DNA from: Tetracentron sinense
Taxonomy: Eukaryota > Streptophyta > Magnoliopsida > Trochodendrales > Trochodendraceae
NCBI GenBank assembly: GCA_015143295.1
Contig: CM026567.1
Coordinates: 13,782,416-13,846,415 of the forward strand
Direction: 5' to 3'
DNA: 64,000 nt
Shown: positions 34,192 through 44,724 of the stretch, piece by piece
Numbering within the stretch: position 1 is the stretch's first letter
Layout: every line of letters starts with the position of its first letter
Made by a program: the position numbers and the translations under genes
The notes under the pieces: model-generated
What the model was told of the DNA's origin: nothing
Seen by the model: only the letters and a program-made list of their open reading frames with translations
Database searches by the model: none

Positions 34192-36454
34192 TGTTGCGAC
34201 CCAAAACCCACCCTAGGAGTTAGAGTGAACTTTGGACGACTAATCATGACTTGCTTGACAAACCAACCTGCAAAACCTACAGAGCATATACAATAGAGGA
34301 CATTATAGCGGAAACATAACCATAAAGCACAGCGGAAGTCTACCAAACCTCTATGTATATACATACGCAAATCCAAGTTTATACAAAAAGTAACCAAAAG
34401 AAAGTGCGGACAGACCAGCCAAAATACATGAAGGTATAACTCTCATCTCACCCACAGCTATCCACTCAGAATCTAACACCACCTACTGATAACCCTCTAC
34501 AGGAGGTTCCTCCAAAGGCTCCTCAACGTACTCCTCTTCCACCCATGGACCAGGAGCACAAACATCAAATGGAGCAGCAGCTCCCTCAGAACTTGCCGAC
34601 ATAAGAAGTACGGCTGAGCATGTAATACTCAGCGGGTACTAAATACTAACCAACAATTATAGCATAGAAATGGCAATACATGATCATGAGCAATTCATAT
34701 ATGTCAAACAGAAACAATTCATATCATACAAGGAAGTAAAACCGTTTATAATCATGCTTGTAATTCGTAGAAAACCGATAAATCCTCTTGAAAACATCGT
34801 GCACTTGACTTGGCTTGAAATATCTTTTTCGTACTTGAAAGCTTGTCATGTCTATCTTGCTTGATTCTTGTATGTCGTGTCATGTCATGCATGTCATGCG
34901 TGCTTGCTTGTGATCATGTAACTTGTGAGATATCCTTGTGAGATGTCCTTGTGAGATGCCTTGAGAGATGCCTGGAGAGGGAAGGGAGAGACCCTTCTTT
35001 ATGCAATGCACTTGCGAGGGAAGGGAGACCCTTCTTTATGATATGTATGTACTTGCGAGGGAAGGCAGACCCTTCTTTATGATATGTACTTGTGAGTGAG
35101 GGGAGACCCCTCGTGGAATGTTGGTTCTTGTCTTCTTGTGAAAAGCGAGGTAAAACATATCGTAGGATATGTCCCACCTCTAACCATGTTCTTGTAAACC
35201 TCGATAAATCATGCCATGCATGCCGTGCTCGTGGGAACCGTGTACATACTTGCATTTAAATTTAAACATGACCATTGGGTAATTTCACAACACATATAGC
35301 GTCAAAGATTAAGCAATTCAATATTCATATCATTTAGGGAAAACAGGAAACACACTATCATAGGCCCTAGCAATATTCAGAATTTATTAGGCACATATTT
35401 CCTAATTTACAGCTCACTGTATTCACCTTGGCATTTCATCAAACATGGTGTGTTCATTATGGATTTACCTTACAACATGCTTTTCTAGATGGTTTTACTC
35501 AATCATACATGTATGTTTATTATTGGAACAATGCCCTTCCCCGTTTTAATCATCACCACACAACCACTGGCATCCAATCGCCCCTTACATCTCCATTCAC
35601 CATTCACCATTTACCATTCATCCATCTCATAGCACATGTGTAAGTGAAAGAAAATAAAGAGAAATGAGGGGAAAAGAGGATCTATAACTAGGAGGGTAGT
35701 AAAAAGTACCGACCTTGAAGAAATGAGGGAGAAACCCTCTTTCCAAATGACTGTGAGTTGCTGCCCTAGCTTGGATCGCGAGCTCCACAATGCCTGAACC
35801 GAAATCTTGAAGAAAACGGGCTTGAGGTTGATCTAGGGTTTCAAAAACCCTTTGATTTCTCTCCAAACTGGAAACCCTAGGTTGGAATCGCCTTCTCCTC
35901 TTTCTTCTATTCTCTCAAACTCTCTAAGTGTCGAATGATGCCCTAAAGGCTCGGGTTAAACTCTTAAGGTAAGAGTGAACTGACCAAAAGACCGTAATAC
36001 CCTTACTGGGATTTCTGCAATGACGCGAGGACCGTGAATAGTGCTGAACACATTGTGTTGTGAATAGTGCCAACTCGTGGTGCTGTGAATAGTGCCAACT
36101 CGTGGTGCTGTCTTATGTACAGCGTGCCCGTGGTGAGTTGTACAACGTGCCCGTGGTGAGTTGTACAACGGATGCACACAGTATACGTTATCAAAGTACG
36201 TTGTCTGTGCTACGTTATCAGAGTACGACGTCAGAGCACGTCCTTAGTGCCTTCCGAGCTACGTCCTCAGTGCATAACCGAGCTACGTTTTCCTACAGGT
36301 TCAGACTGTTTTGGCCATATCTTTTGACTCGTTCATCCGATTTTGACGATTCAACTTGCGTTGTGTTCGTACTTCGAAGAGGAACATTTCTGACGTTTCG
36401 AAAATGACAACGAAAGTGTCATGTGTTAAGCATGAAAAGGTCTGGGGCTCTACA
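34192..36454 (-). mobile_element. Solo LTR (2263 bp), Ty3/gypsy, TSD GAATC
   Basis: It begins TGTTGCGACCC, ends CTCTACA, and is flanked by GAATC at 34187-34191 and 36455-36459. LINE-J ORF2 is continuous across it once the LTR and one target copy are ignored. It belongs to the same broad LTR group as Ty3-1 and Ty3-2, with the hairpin at 34613-34633 and a minisatellite (about 45 bp units, 34960-35110). The U3 palindromes found in relatives are replaced here by other repeats (36010-36300). Confidence 0.92.
36010..36300. repeat. Replacement U3 repeat cassette in the 34192 solo LTR
   Basis: In the place where relatives carry CGATCG palindromes, this LTR has several unrelated short tandem units: GTGAATAGTGCCAACTCGTG (twice, about 36060-36110), CGTGCCCGTGGTGAGTTGTA (twice, about 36122-36170) and TACGTTATCA(A/G)AGTACG (twice, about 36185-36230). 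The flanks on both sides are the conserved U3 blocks, which shows that only this segment differs. Confidence 0.75.
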
Positions 36455-37935
36455 GAATCATCCTTAGAGGCAATCTCCCAAATACGTCAACATAAGGAGC
36501 TATGGTTCCAGTCCAACACTCTTCGCAAATCCAGCCCCCCTTCGGCATGAGGACGACAAATGTTTTCCCAAGCGACCTTATGAATTGAGCTATGTAGATC
36601 TGGCCCTGCCCAAAGGAATCGGGTAACAAGAAAACGCTACACCAATACATATGGAAGCTAAGGAGATCCCCCTTAATAAGCTCCACTCTCCCTCCATAGG
36701 ACAGCCACCTATTTTTCCAAGAAGAAATACGTTTCGATATTTTATCAATTAGATCATGACAATCCGCAAAGGTAAGTCTTGTCGTAGATAGGGGAAGGCT
36801 CAAATATTTAATCGGCAAAGTACCAGCCCTGAACCCCAACTTGTTTTGAATTTGGATCCGCTTCCTCATGCTCAGATTAATAAAAAAACATAAGACTTCA
36901 TCAAACTTCAAGCCCCGATCTAGAGAAGAGCTTCAAGGTTGAATCAATAGCTTTAACGGACACAAGATTAGCTCGAGAAAAAATAACCAGATCATCAGCG
37001 AAGCAGAGGTGGGTGATCAGTGGAGACAAGCGTAAGGGGTGGGGAGTTAGCCGTCCTTCCTGAGCGTCCTTGTCTAGCAAGGTAGAGAAGACCTACATAA
37101 CTAGCATAAATAAGTAGGGGGAGATAGGGTCCCCTTGCCTCAAGCCACAGCTGCCATGAAAGTAACCCACCCATTCCCCATTTAGCATAATGGAAAACCG
37201 GGCACCTAAGATGCAAGCCATGATCCAGTCAATAAATCTGACAGGCACGCCATGTTTAATTAATACCATCTTTACAAAGTCCCAAGAAACAGTGTCGTAA
37301 GCCTTCTTAATATCAACCTTAATTGCCATTCTAGGAGTGCCACGTTGAAGGTGATAATTGTGCAGGAGCTCCTGATAGAGGAGAATGTTATCCGAGATGC
37401 GATGACCTTTGATAAAGGCGGACAGATATCCATTCACGAGTTTACACATGATTGGCTGAATTCTGTCGACAAGCATTTTGGATATGAACCGATAAATTAC
37501 ATTGCAAACGGATATAGGTTTGAAATCGGCAAAGGTCTCGGGCCTATCTTTTTTAGGAATAAGCAAGATTAGCATAGCATTAACCTCACCCAACAACTTG
37601 GAGCGAGAAAAGAAGCTGAGGATAGCTTTGGTTAAATCAAAGGAGATAATATCCCAACATACCTGAAAGAATTTAGCTGTAAAGCCATCTGGCCCAGGAG
37701 CCTTATCCCCATTCGAGCTAAAAATAGCCTCTTTGACATCGGCAGCTGAAAATTCAGCAGATAACCCAGAGCTATCCTTCCTCCCCCAGCACATGGGCAT
37801 GGGGGAGGGGAAATGAGCGAGTCTCTAGGGTTGGATTAGCTGATAGAAGGTTGGTGAAAAAACCAAGAGCAAGATCTACCAGGCCATTCTGATCACTAAC
37901 CTGGGCTCCGTTATCGCCTTTAAGAGATGTATTGC
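36455..37935 (-). pseudogene. LINE-J ORF2 reverse transcriptase
   Basis: RT blocks run leftward from 37800: EFSAADVKEAIFSSNGDKAP, GPDGFTAKFFQVCW, NAMLILLIPKKD, FKPISVCNV, KGHRISDNILL, VDIKKAYDTVSW and GLRQGDPISPYLFML (all in the frame 37093-37800). The catalytic LCFADDLVIFS is encoded near 36960-37020, outside that frame. The thumb (LPIKYLSLPLSTTRL, SWKNRWLSYGGRVELIK) is in 36450-36911. All RT motifs exist, but frameshifts separate them. Confidence 0.87.
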
Positions 37936-38987
37936 AATTTCAATGACGTCTAGCAGTGATGGACCAATGAAAAAATGCATTATTGCTATCACCAAGCTGA
38001 AGCCATTGAATGCGAGATCTCTGCCTTAGCTCAGCCTCCTCAGTAGCAAGAGTTGTTGAGAGCTGCATTTTGGCCAACCTCACTCTTCGTTGAATTTCAG
38101 TATTCATTAGGTCAGAGTTAAGGTTTGAACGCTCATGTGATAAGGCTTCTCTAGCTTGAGCCACCCTCTCACTCGTATTGCCAAATTGTTGACTGCTCCA
38201 AGATTTCAATGCTTGTTTGGTGCTTCTGAGCTTAAGAATAAGCTGAAACACTGTACCTCGACCTTGAGGGGTCCATGCTTTCCTGACAACGTCAAGGAAT
38301 TCTGGATCAGAACACCAGTGATTAAAAAATTTAAAGGATTTAAGTTTACCCCTAAGTTCCGTCCTCAGAGAGACAAGGATTTGCCGATGATCTGAAGTAG
38401 CAGAACACCCAACTACTGCTTCAGCATTAGGGAAGGTTTGAATCAGCTCTATATTTGACAAACACCTATCTAATTTGCACTCAATGCACTCAATGCGCCC
38501 AAGACCAATCATACCATTAGACCAGGTGTACATAGGGCCTCACCATCGAAGATCAGAGAGCCCCGCTTCAAAAAAACAGTCCTCAATAGCACAAGTAGAA
38601 ACTATATTGACCGGAGCCCCACCACGCTTCTTAGATGGGGACAGAACAGAGTTAAAAGTCGCCAAGAGCGAGCCAAGGCAAGCTGAATAATCTAGACAAG
38701 GATGAAATATCTTGCCAAAGGGATTCCCTTAGGCTTTAGTCATTGGCTCCATATATGGTTGAAATGAGAATAGGCGACGGAAAATCCTTGGAGCTAGCTA
38801 GACAGTGGATGGCTTGATCTGATGATCTTACAAGAGTAATATCAAGTTTCATAGGGTCCCAACAAAACCAAATAAGTCCATTGAGGGCGGAGGAGTAGTT
38901 ATCGACACTGCACTAGTCATTTGCTATAGCCTTCATTGTAACAGCCACATTAAGGCTACGGACCTTAGTCTCGACTAAACCAACACA
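37936..38987 (-). pseudogene. LINE-J ORF2 endonuclease and EN-RT linker (main part)
   Basis: The frame 37940-38533 has YTWSNGMIGLGRIE, SDHRQILVSL (EN histidine motif) and the linker ELRQRSRIQWLQLGDSNNAFFHW. Upstream, to 38987, lie degraded EN blocks (ALNGLIWFCWD, STIYGAND, LVETKV). EN nicks target DNA to prime reverse transcription. The first codons of EN lie beyond the inserted LTR at 41405-41500. Confidence 0.83.
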
Positions 38988-38992
38988 CCATA

Positions 38993-41399
38993 TGTCGCGA
39001 CCCAAAACCCACCCTAGGAGTTAGAGTGAACTTTGGACGACTAATCATGGCTTACATGACTTGCTTGACAAACCATCCTGCAAAAACCCACAGAGCATAT
39101 ACCATAGAGGACAATATAGCGGAAACATAACTATAAAACACAGCGGAAGTCAAACCAAACCTCTATGAATATACATACGCAAATCCAAGTTAATACAAAA
39201 GAAAACAAAACAAGAAAGTGCGGACAGACCCGCCAAAATACATGAATGTATATCTCTCATCTCACCCACAGCTATTCGCTCAGAATCTACAACCACCTAA
39301 TGGTAACCCTCTACGGGAGGTTCCTCCAAAGGCTCCTCGACGTACTCCTCCTCCACCCAAGGGCTAGGAGCACAGACATCAAATGGAGCAGCAGCTCCCT
39401 CAGAACCTGCCGACATAAGAAGTACGGCTGAGCATGGAATACTCAGCGGGTACTAAATACTAACCGATAGTCATAGCAAAACCATAGCAGTATAGGAAGC
39501 AGGAAGCATTTCACATATATAAAGCAGGAAACAATTCAAGCATATAAAGCAGGAATAATTCCTATCATGACAATAAAGTAAAGGAGTATATAATCATGCT
39601 TGAATTCGTAATAGCCGATAAAACCCTTGAAAACACCGTGCACTTGACTTGATTGGAAATACCATTTCCGTACTTGAAACTTGTCATGTTGTCTTATCTC
39701 ATCATATCATGCGTGTCATGCCATGTCATGCTTGCTTGGAAAGTAAACTACTTGTGAGGGAAGGGAGACCCTTCTTCCTAATTGCCCATGCTTGTCATGC
39801 CATGTCTTGTCATGCTTGCTTGTTCGGAAAAGTAATCTACTTGTGAGGGAAGGGAGACCCTTCCTCCTAAAATGCTCATGCTTGTCATGCCGTGTCATGT
39901 CATGCTTGTATCATGCTTGGAAGAGTAAACTACTTGTGAGGGAAGGGAGACCCTTCTTTCTAAATGCTCATGTCATGTCCTTTCACTTGTGAGATGTCCT
40001 TGTGAGATGTACTTGCGAGGGAAGGGAAACCCTTCTTATGATATGTATGTACTTGCGAGGGAAGGGAGACCCTTCTTATGATAATGCATGATTTACTTGT
40101 CCTTGCCAAAAGCGAGGTAAAACATATCGTAGGATATGCCCCACCTCTAAATCCCATTCTTGAAAAACGTCGGTAATCCATGTCATGCATGCGTGCTCGT
40201 GAGATCGTGTGCATACTTGCATTTGGAATTAAATATGACAATTTGGGTAATTTACAAAGCATAGCATATCACGATTTGAACAAGTAATAAGTCGCACATT
40301 TGAGAAATGTAAGAAACACACTATCATATGCCCTAACAATTTCATGAATAATTAAACATGTATTCCCTTAATTTATCACTCATTTTATTCACCTTGGCAT
40401 CTCATCAAACATAGTGTGTTCATTATTTATTAACCCTACAACATGCTTTTCTAGGTGGGTTTTACTCACATCACATATGTATGTTTATTATGGGTACAAT
40501 GCCCTCCCCGTTCATCCATCACATCAATACACACGGCATCCAATCGCCCACATTCATCTCCATTCATCATTCACCGTTCACCATTCACAACCCATCTCAT
40601 AATATATATATATATATGAAGGAAACAAGAAGAAATAAGGAAAGGAGAGGCTATAGCTAGGAGGGTAGTAAGAAGTACCGACTTGATCAAGTGAGGAAGA
40701 AATCCCCCTTTCCTAAACGACCGTGAGTTGCTGCCCTAGCTTGGAACACGAGCTCCACCCGAGCTTGAGCCGAGATCTTGAAGGAAAACGTGCTTGAGGA
40801 TGATCTAGGGTCTCAAACCCCTTTGATTCCTCTTCAAAATGGAAACCCTAGATTTAGGAACCCTTTCTCCTCTCTTCTAATCTCCCAAATCTTCTAAGGG
40901 TTGAGAATGAGCCCTAAAGGCTCGGGCAATCCTATATAAGAAAGGGTATAACACCCGAATGCCGAAAATGCCCTTAGTGAAAATTCTGTAAAACGCGAGG
41001 ACCGAGCGATCGGTGTTAATGACCGATCGATCGGTTGCCTACCGATCGATCGGTTTCATAACCGAGCGATCGGTTGAAATTTCACTCTCTGGAAAATTTC
41101 CCCATAGTAAAATCTCGACCAGTCGATAGCCTCCGAGCGATCGGTTTTGGACCGATCGATCGCTCCATGGACCGAGCGATCGGTGGTCTGCAGGTCCAAA
41201 CTGTTTTGGCCATAACTTTTGACTCGTTCGTCCGATTTTGACGATTCAACTTGCGTTGGGTTCGTACTTCGAAAACGAACATTTCTGACGTTTCAGAATT
41301 TCCAATTTCTTCCTTATTTATTAATTGCATTACTTTAAAGGAAAAAAAAAATGGCTACGAAGGGTCATGCATAAATGTGAAAAGGTCCGGGGCTCTACA
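38993..41399 (-). mobile_element. Solo LTR (2407 bp), Ty3/gypsy, TSD CCATA
   Basis: It begins TGTCGCGACCC, ends GGCTCTACA, and is flanked by CCATA at 38988-38992 and 41400-41404. It sits inside LINE-J endonuclease. It has the hairpin at 39427-39447, minisatellites (about 90-bp units from 39751, then about 45-bp units at 40000-40090) and, near its right end, the U3 palindrome array. It is nearly identical in U3 to the LTR starting at 63191, so it is among the youngest insertions here. Confidence 0.93.
41001..41184. promoter_or_regulatory. Palindrome array in U3 of the 38993 solo LTR
   Basis: ACCGAGCGATCGGT is at 41001-41014, 41061-41074 and 41171-41184. ACCGATCGATCGGT is at 41022-41035 and 41041-41054. 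Near copies are at about 41131-41145 and 41151-41164. A TATATAAG box on the minus strand lies at about 40930-40940, some 60-70 bp downstream in the direction of LTR transcription. The array is therefore placed like an upstream activating region. Confidence 0.78.
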
Positions 41400-41404
41400 C
41401 CATA

Positions 41405-41500
41405 GTTTATTATTCCTGACGAAGTCCTGAACATCGCGCTGGTGAGCGCCATTATTAAGGCCGCAAACATTCCAAAATCCTACTAACATTAATAACTGAA
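41405..41500 (-). pseudogene. LINE-J ORF2 endonuclease N-terminus
   Basis: The start of EN (VGFWNVCGLNN-like, then HQRDVQDFVRNNKLW) continues across the CCATA site into 38987. Its place directly after ORF1 and the short spacer agrees with the ORF1-ORF2 order in LINE-E and LINE-L. Confidence 0.8.
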
Positions 41501-41536
41501 AAAGATTTTCGACCACCACCCAAGAAGCTAACACCG

Positions 41537-43272
41537 CTAATGTCTACGTTTAAGACCCCTGCCTTTATCAGTGCGGGGTCTAGAAGTCTCCTTATCAATA
41601 CGTTGAGGTTTCAACCCAGTCATCAACAATTTCCCTTTGAGCGATTGTTGCTCCATGGCTTTAGCAATTCTAGCAACATACTTCGGAGGAGCTAATGGTG
41701 TAGAGGTAGGAGGCACATCTTCTAGCAGCCTGTGAAGATCCTCAACATTCTCGTCAACATTTGCACTAGGGTCCACCAGATCCCTACTAGTAGATAATTC
41801 TACTACCTCATTCAAAACATTAAATCTGTTGGGGCTGTTAATCTAGACAGGCAAGAGTGGCTGGATCACAACATGGTGTTTATCTCATTTGTTTGTCACT
41901 ACCATCCAAGCTTGTTCAGGTAAATCCACAAGTTTAGGGTCATTTCCATTATCAGGATGAGACATAGCAGAATTATCCCGGCTGATAGGTAAAACTCTGC
42001 TACTGGGTTGTCCGATTTCAGTAGAGGAGGGTCTAGTTAATTCCCACCAAGACTTGTATGGCCTCTTCCTACTTCTACTACGCCCCCTACGGCTGATCTC
42101 CACTCTGTTATTGCTTCTTACCTCAGGTCCTCCAAGCTTACCCTCTGGTAGTGAGTAACATTTTGTCGTTAGGTGCTCAAAAGTACAGCATTTGGCGCAT
42201 CTCGGGGGTTTCCAATCGTATTCCACTTTAAGGTCGTAGTCCTCGTTACCATTGACAAAGATGGTTAGTTTGTCAGGTAGCTCTTGATCCGCGGTTACCT
42301 CTATGGAGAATCTAGCATAGTTAAGCCTTTTTAATGCCAGAGTTGGTTGGTCCGTAGTTAATGGTTTGCCTATCAAGCTCACAATGAAACCAAGATACTT
42401 GGAGTTCCACACGAATAGCGGGAGATTGAAAATTTTTACCCATATAGGGATGCCATAAAATTCAACCTTGTCTAGTTTGATACTTCTATTCCATTCGCGA
42501 AGCACCAACATGGTTTGACGGATTCGCCACGGACCACCATTTAGAATCATAGCTTTGTCCTCCGGACAGCTAAGCTTGAACAGGTAGAAGCCGGAATCAA
42601 GGCCAAAAACCTCCACTTCACCTTTCAGTTTCCACAACCTGGCTACTGTACTTTTTACGACATAATAAGATGGTTTTGGACCGAGAAAGAACCCCACCAA
42701 GGTATTACTCCACGAAACAGAGTCTTGTTCAAGTTCCACTTCAGACCATTGGATAAATAGCTTACCATCTTGAATATCCGGCTTGGTATATTCAAGAGTT
42801 GTCCTAGCAATAGGAAGGGAGGTGCTTCCAAAAAGGGTCCTCCACAGAGTATTCCTATAAGTTGTAGTCGATCTGCTCTCACAACCCTCTTGTGGTTTTT
42901 GTCTCACAGGTAGGTCCTACCTAACAAGGCAAGGCTTTGCTGCCACGGCCACAAAATGAGAGTTGTCCTCATTAATGCTAGGCATTTGCAATGCAACATT
43001 AGAAGAAAAAGAACCAAGAGCATGCATTAAATGGAGGTCAGGCTCGCTGCCCAAGAGCTGCAAAGGCTGATCCTTTTCACCTACCCCTCCATCAGAGTCA
43101 ACAAGATGATGGTTTTGGAGCGTACCCAACCCGACACTCGAATCAGAGTTGAGATTACCCGAGAAGAAATCTGAACTACCTCCATTTTATCACCTCGAGA
43201 AGACAGCCCATCAAAGCAACTGCTCCGACTACCTCGAGCCGGAACACGACCACCGCCGGCCAACCCGCTCAT
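41537..43272 (-). pseudogene. LINE-J ORF1 (DUF4283-like, CCHC knuckle)
   Basis: The start is the ATG at 43272 (MSGLAGGGRVPARG), which matches the Gly/Arg-rich start of LINE-L ORF1. The long middle frame 41885-42907 (340 aa) has a DUF4283-type RNA-binding-like domain: LVGFFLGPKPSYY, VEVFGLDSGFYLFKL, GGPWRIRQTMLVLREW and FYGIPIWVKIFNLPLF. The zinc knuckle CAKCCTFEHLTTKC (CX2CX4HX4C) follows, then a basic, low-complexity tail. The end (frame 41537-41815) closes near DKGRGLKRRH. Three frames are needed, so there are at least two frameshifts. ORF1 would package LINE RNA. Confidence 0.86.
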
Positions 43273-43952
43273 CAGAACCCCGCACCAATGACTACCGAAA
43301 ACTGACTAATGAACAGGACCCTCTAGGAAGAAAGAATAAGAAAAGATGATACTGCCCGGAAAGCAACCGTTGGCAGAACACTCGACGAAACAGAAAAAAG
43401 GAGAGAAACTAATCACTAAGCGCCACTAGCTTACTGTCTTCAGCTAGAACTAGCGCTCAGCAATTAACCCAAGGAAAAAAGAAAAGAAGAGAAGAAAGAA
43501 AAAACACACATAAAGGTACAAAGAGACCAATCCGCAACAAGAGCACAAAAGAAATAGAGCCGTTACTCCGGCAACAAGCCGGAAATAAACAAGAGGAAAC
43601 ACCCAACTAACCCATAAGAACAACGAAAAGCTGGAAGCGAGCAAAGAGGATAAATAACAACTAGAAGAGAGATTTAATCCGAGAAGAAAAAGGAATCACC
43701 AGCAATGAACCAGGAGAAAAACCAGAAAAAATGGAGTTTGATCCAAAGAGAGCAAAAGAGAAAACTTGAGCAAAAAGAAAACCTAAGAGCACAACACTCT
43801 GGCGGGAAGGGAACTCCAGCCAACTGGCCGAAGAAAAGGGAGATGAGGAACGAACTCACCAGACCGAATTTTTAGAACCACTTGAGTTGAGATGACCAGC
43901 GAACAGAACCCCACTGGAAGGCAAAAAACCCATGGGAGCTAAATGGGAAGGG
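43273..43952 (-). promoter_or_regulatory. LINE-J 5' UTR, CT-rich on the coding strand
   Basis: About 680 bp lie upstream of ORF1, with long pyrimidine runs on the transcribed-sense strand (TTTTCTTTCTTC types). They resemble the 5' UTR of LINE-L (51706-52248), including a shared CTTC(G/T)CCGGCCA-like and CTGGAG stretch. This is presumably the internal LINE promoter and leader. There is no coding. Confidence 0.6.
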
Positions 43953-44189
43953 TTTGAAGAACCCCTCTTGGGTTTGAGGAACTCTAGTTGACTTGGGGAA
44001 GATCCTTGCTTGAAAACCTTCAAGCTTAAGATTCCCTTGATCTCCAATCAAAACCCTCTTTCGAGGTTTTTCCCAAATTACCTCTTCTCCTTTCTCCCCT
44101 CTTTCTCTCCACTAGGTTTAGAAGAACCCCAAATGAAGTTCCCTAACAAGTCAAGGGTTTAAAACCGTCAAATTCGCCATCAGCTACCG

Positions 44190-44420
44190 TGTGCAATCGA
44201 TCGCACACTTAACTGCACCCGCGATCGATCATACGTGGATGCGATCTGTCGCGCATGAACCCAAACACCTTTGTCTGATTTCGCCCTGCATGCGATCGAT
44301 CTTAGATCCCTACGATCTGTCGAACCTGCCATTCCATCTACGCATATGTCCCAAAATGTTTGGGACCAATTCCACCTGCATGCGATCGATCGCACCTAAC
44401 TTGCGATCGATTGCACTCCC
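44190..44420. promoter_or_regulatory. Variant palindrome array in Ty3-1 5' LTR U3
   Basis: About seven motifs built on GCGATCGATCGCA (for example TGCAATCGATCGCACA near 44193, TGCGATCGATCGCA near 44382-44395 and GCGATCGATTGCA near 44403). The CGATCG core is shared with the other LTRs, but the arms are TGCGAT instead of ACCGAT. The next conserved block (CATAACTTTGGACTC) follows, as in relatives. Confidence 0.72.
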
Positions 44421-44724
44421 CAAATTTTGTTGTTCTCTCATTTTTCCCCACTTTGGTATTTCGGCCATAACTTTGGACTCATCCGTCGGATTTTAACGAT
44501 TCAACTTGCCTTGGATTCGTCTTTCGAAGAGAAACATTTCTAGCATTTTAGAATTTTCAAATTCTACTTTATTTATGGACCAAATTGTCCCCAAAGTTCA
44601 CTGATCCACAAATGGAGTTTGGCAACCCAAATTTTCTATAATTCCGACTTCTGAATTCGAACTTTTAACTCAAGAGAATGGCCTTAAGGCTTCGATACAT
44701 GACAAAAAAATCCAGGGTGCTAGA

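Larger units (their letters stand above)
32576..43952 (-). mobile_element. LINE-J: near-complete L1-type LINE with two nested solo LTRs
   Basis: Subtracting the two LTRs and their target copies leaves about 6.7 kb, normal for a plant L1. Reading leftward: CT-rich 5' UTR, ORF1 (43272 to about 41537), ORF2 (EN, RT, zf-RVT, RNase H), (AT)n at about 32660-32685, hairpin at 32632-32648 and poly(T). A likely target repeat (TTTGAAGAA, then CC) is at 32562-32575 and 43953-43963, differing by a 3-bp indel. The host is the Ty3-1 5' LTR. Confidence 0.85.
15068..44724 (-). mobile_element. Ty3-1: Ty3/gypsy LTR fossil swollen by nested insertions
   Basis: The footprint begins TGTTGCGACCC at 15068 and ends at 44724, flanked by GATTC on both sides (15063-15067 and 44725-44729). 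The element reads leftward: 5' LTR (30122-44724, interrupted), tRNA-Met primer site, gag, protease, RT, RNase H, integrase, and a partial 3' LTR (15068-16536). Long LTRs and gag/pol similarity suggest the Del/Tekay-like chromovirus type (moderate confidence). It is clearly broken, with many lesions and at least seven later insertions. It inserted into satellite and is older than everything nested in it. Confidence 0.85.
30122..44724 (-). mobile_element. Ty3-1 5' LTR, split by LINE-I and LINE-J
   Basis: LTR sequence survives in three pieces: 30122-30918, 31717-32575 and 43953-44724. The first two match the 3' LTR at 15068-16536. The third contains the U3 end with a palindrome array of variant type and stops at CTAGA, next to the GATTC target copy. 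The conserved hairpin is at 30551-30571. The removed inserts account for about 12.2 kb. Confidence 0.8.

Noticed and set aside
41001-41184. CRISPR-like array, because a short palindrome recurs with spacers
   Set aside because: Spacers are irregular and partly shared between copies. The array lies inside an LTR U3 in a plant genome, and no cas genes exist.
41082-41330. Small protein on the minus strand matching the end of the frame at 61848-63503
   Set aside because: The match arises because both are the same LTR U3 sequence. The residues come from the palindrome array, not from a gene.
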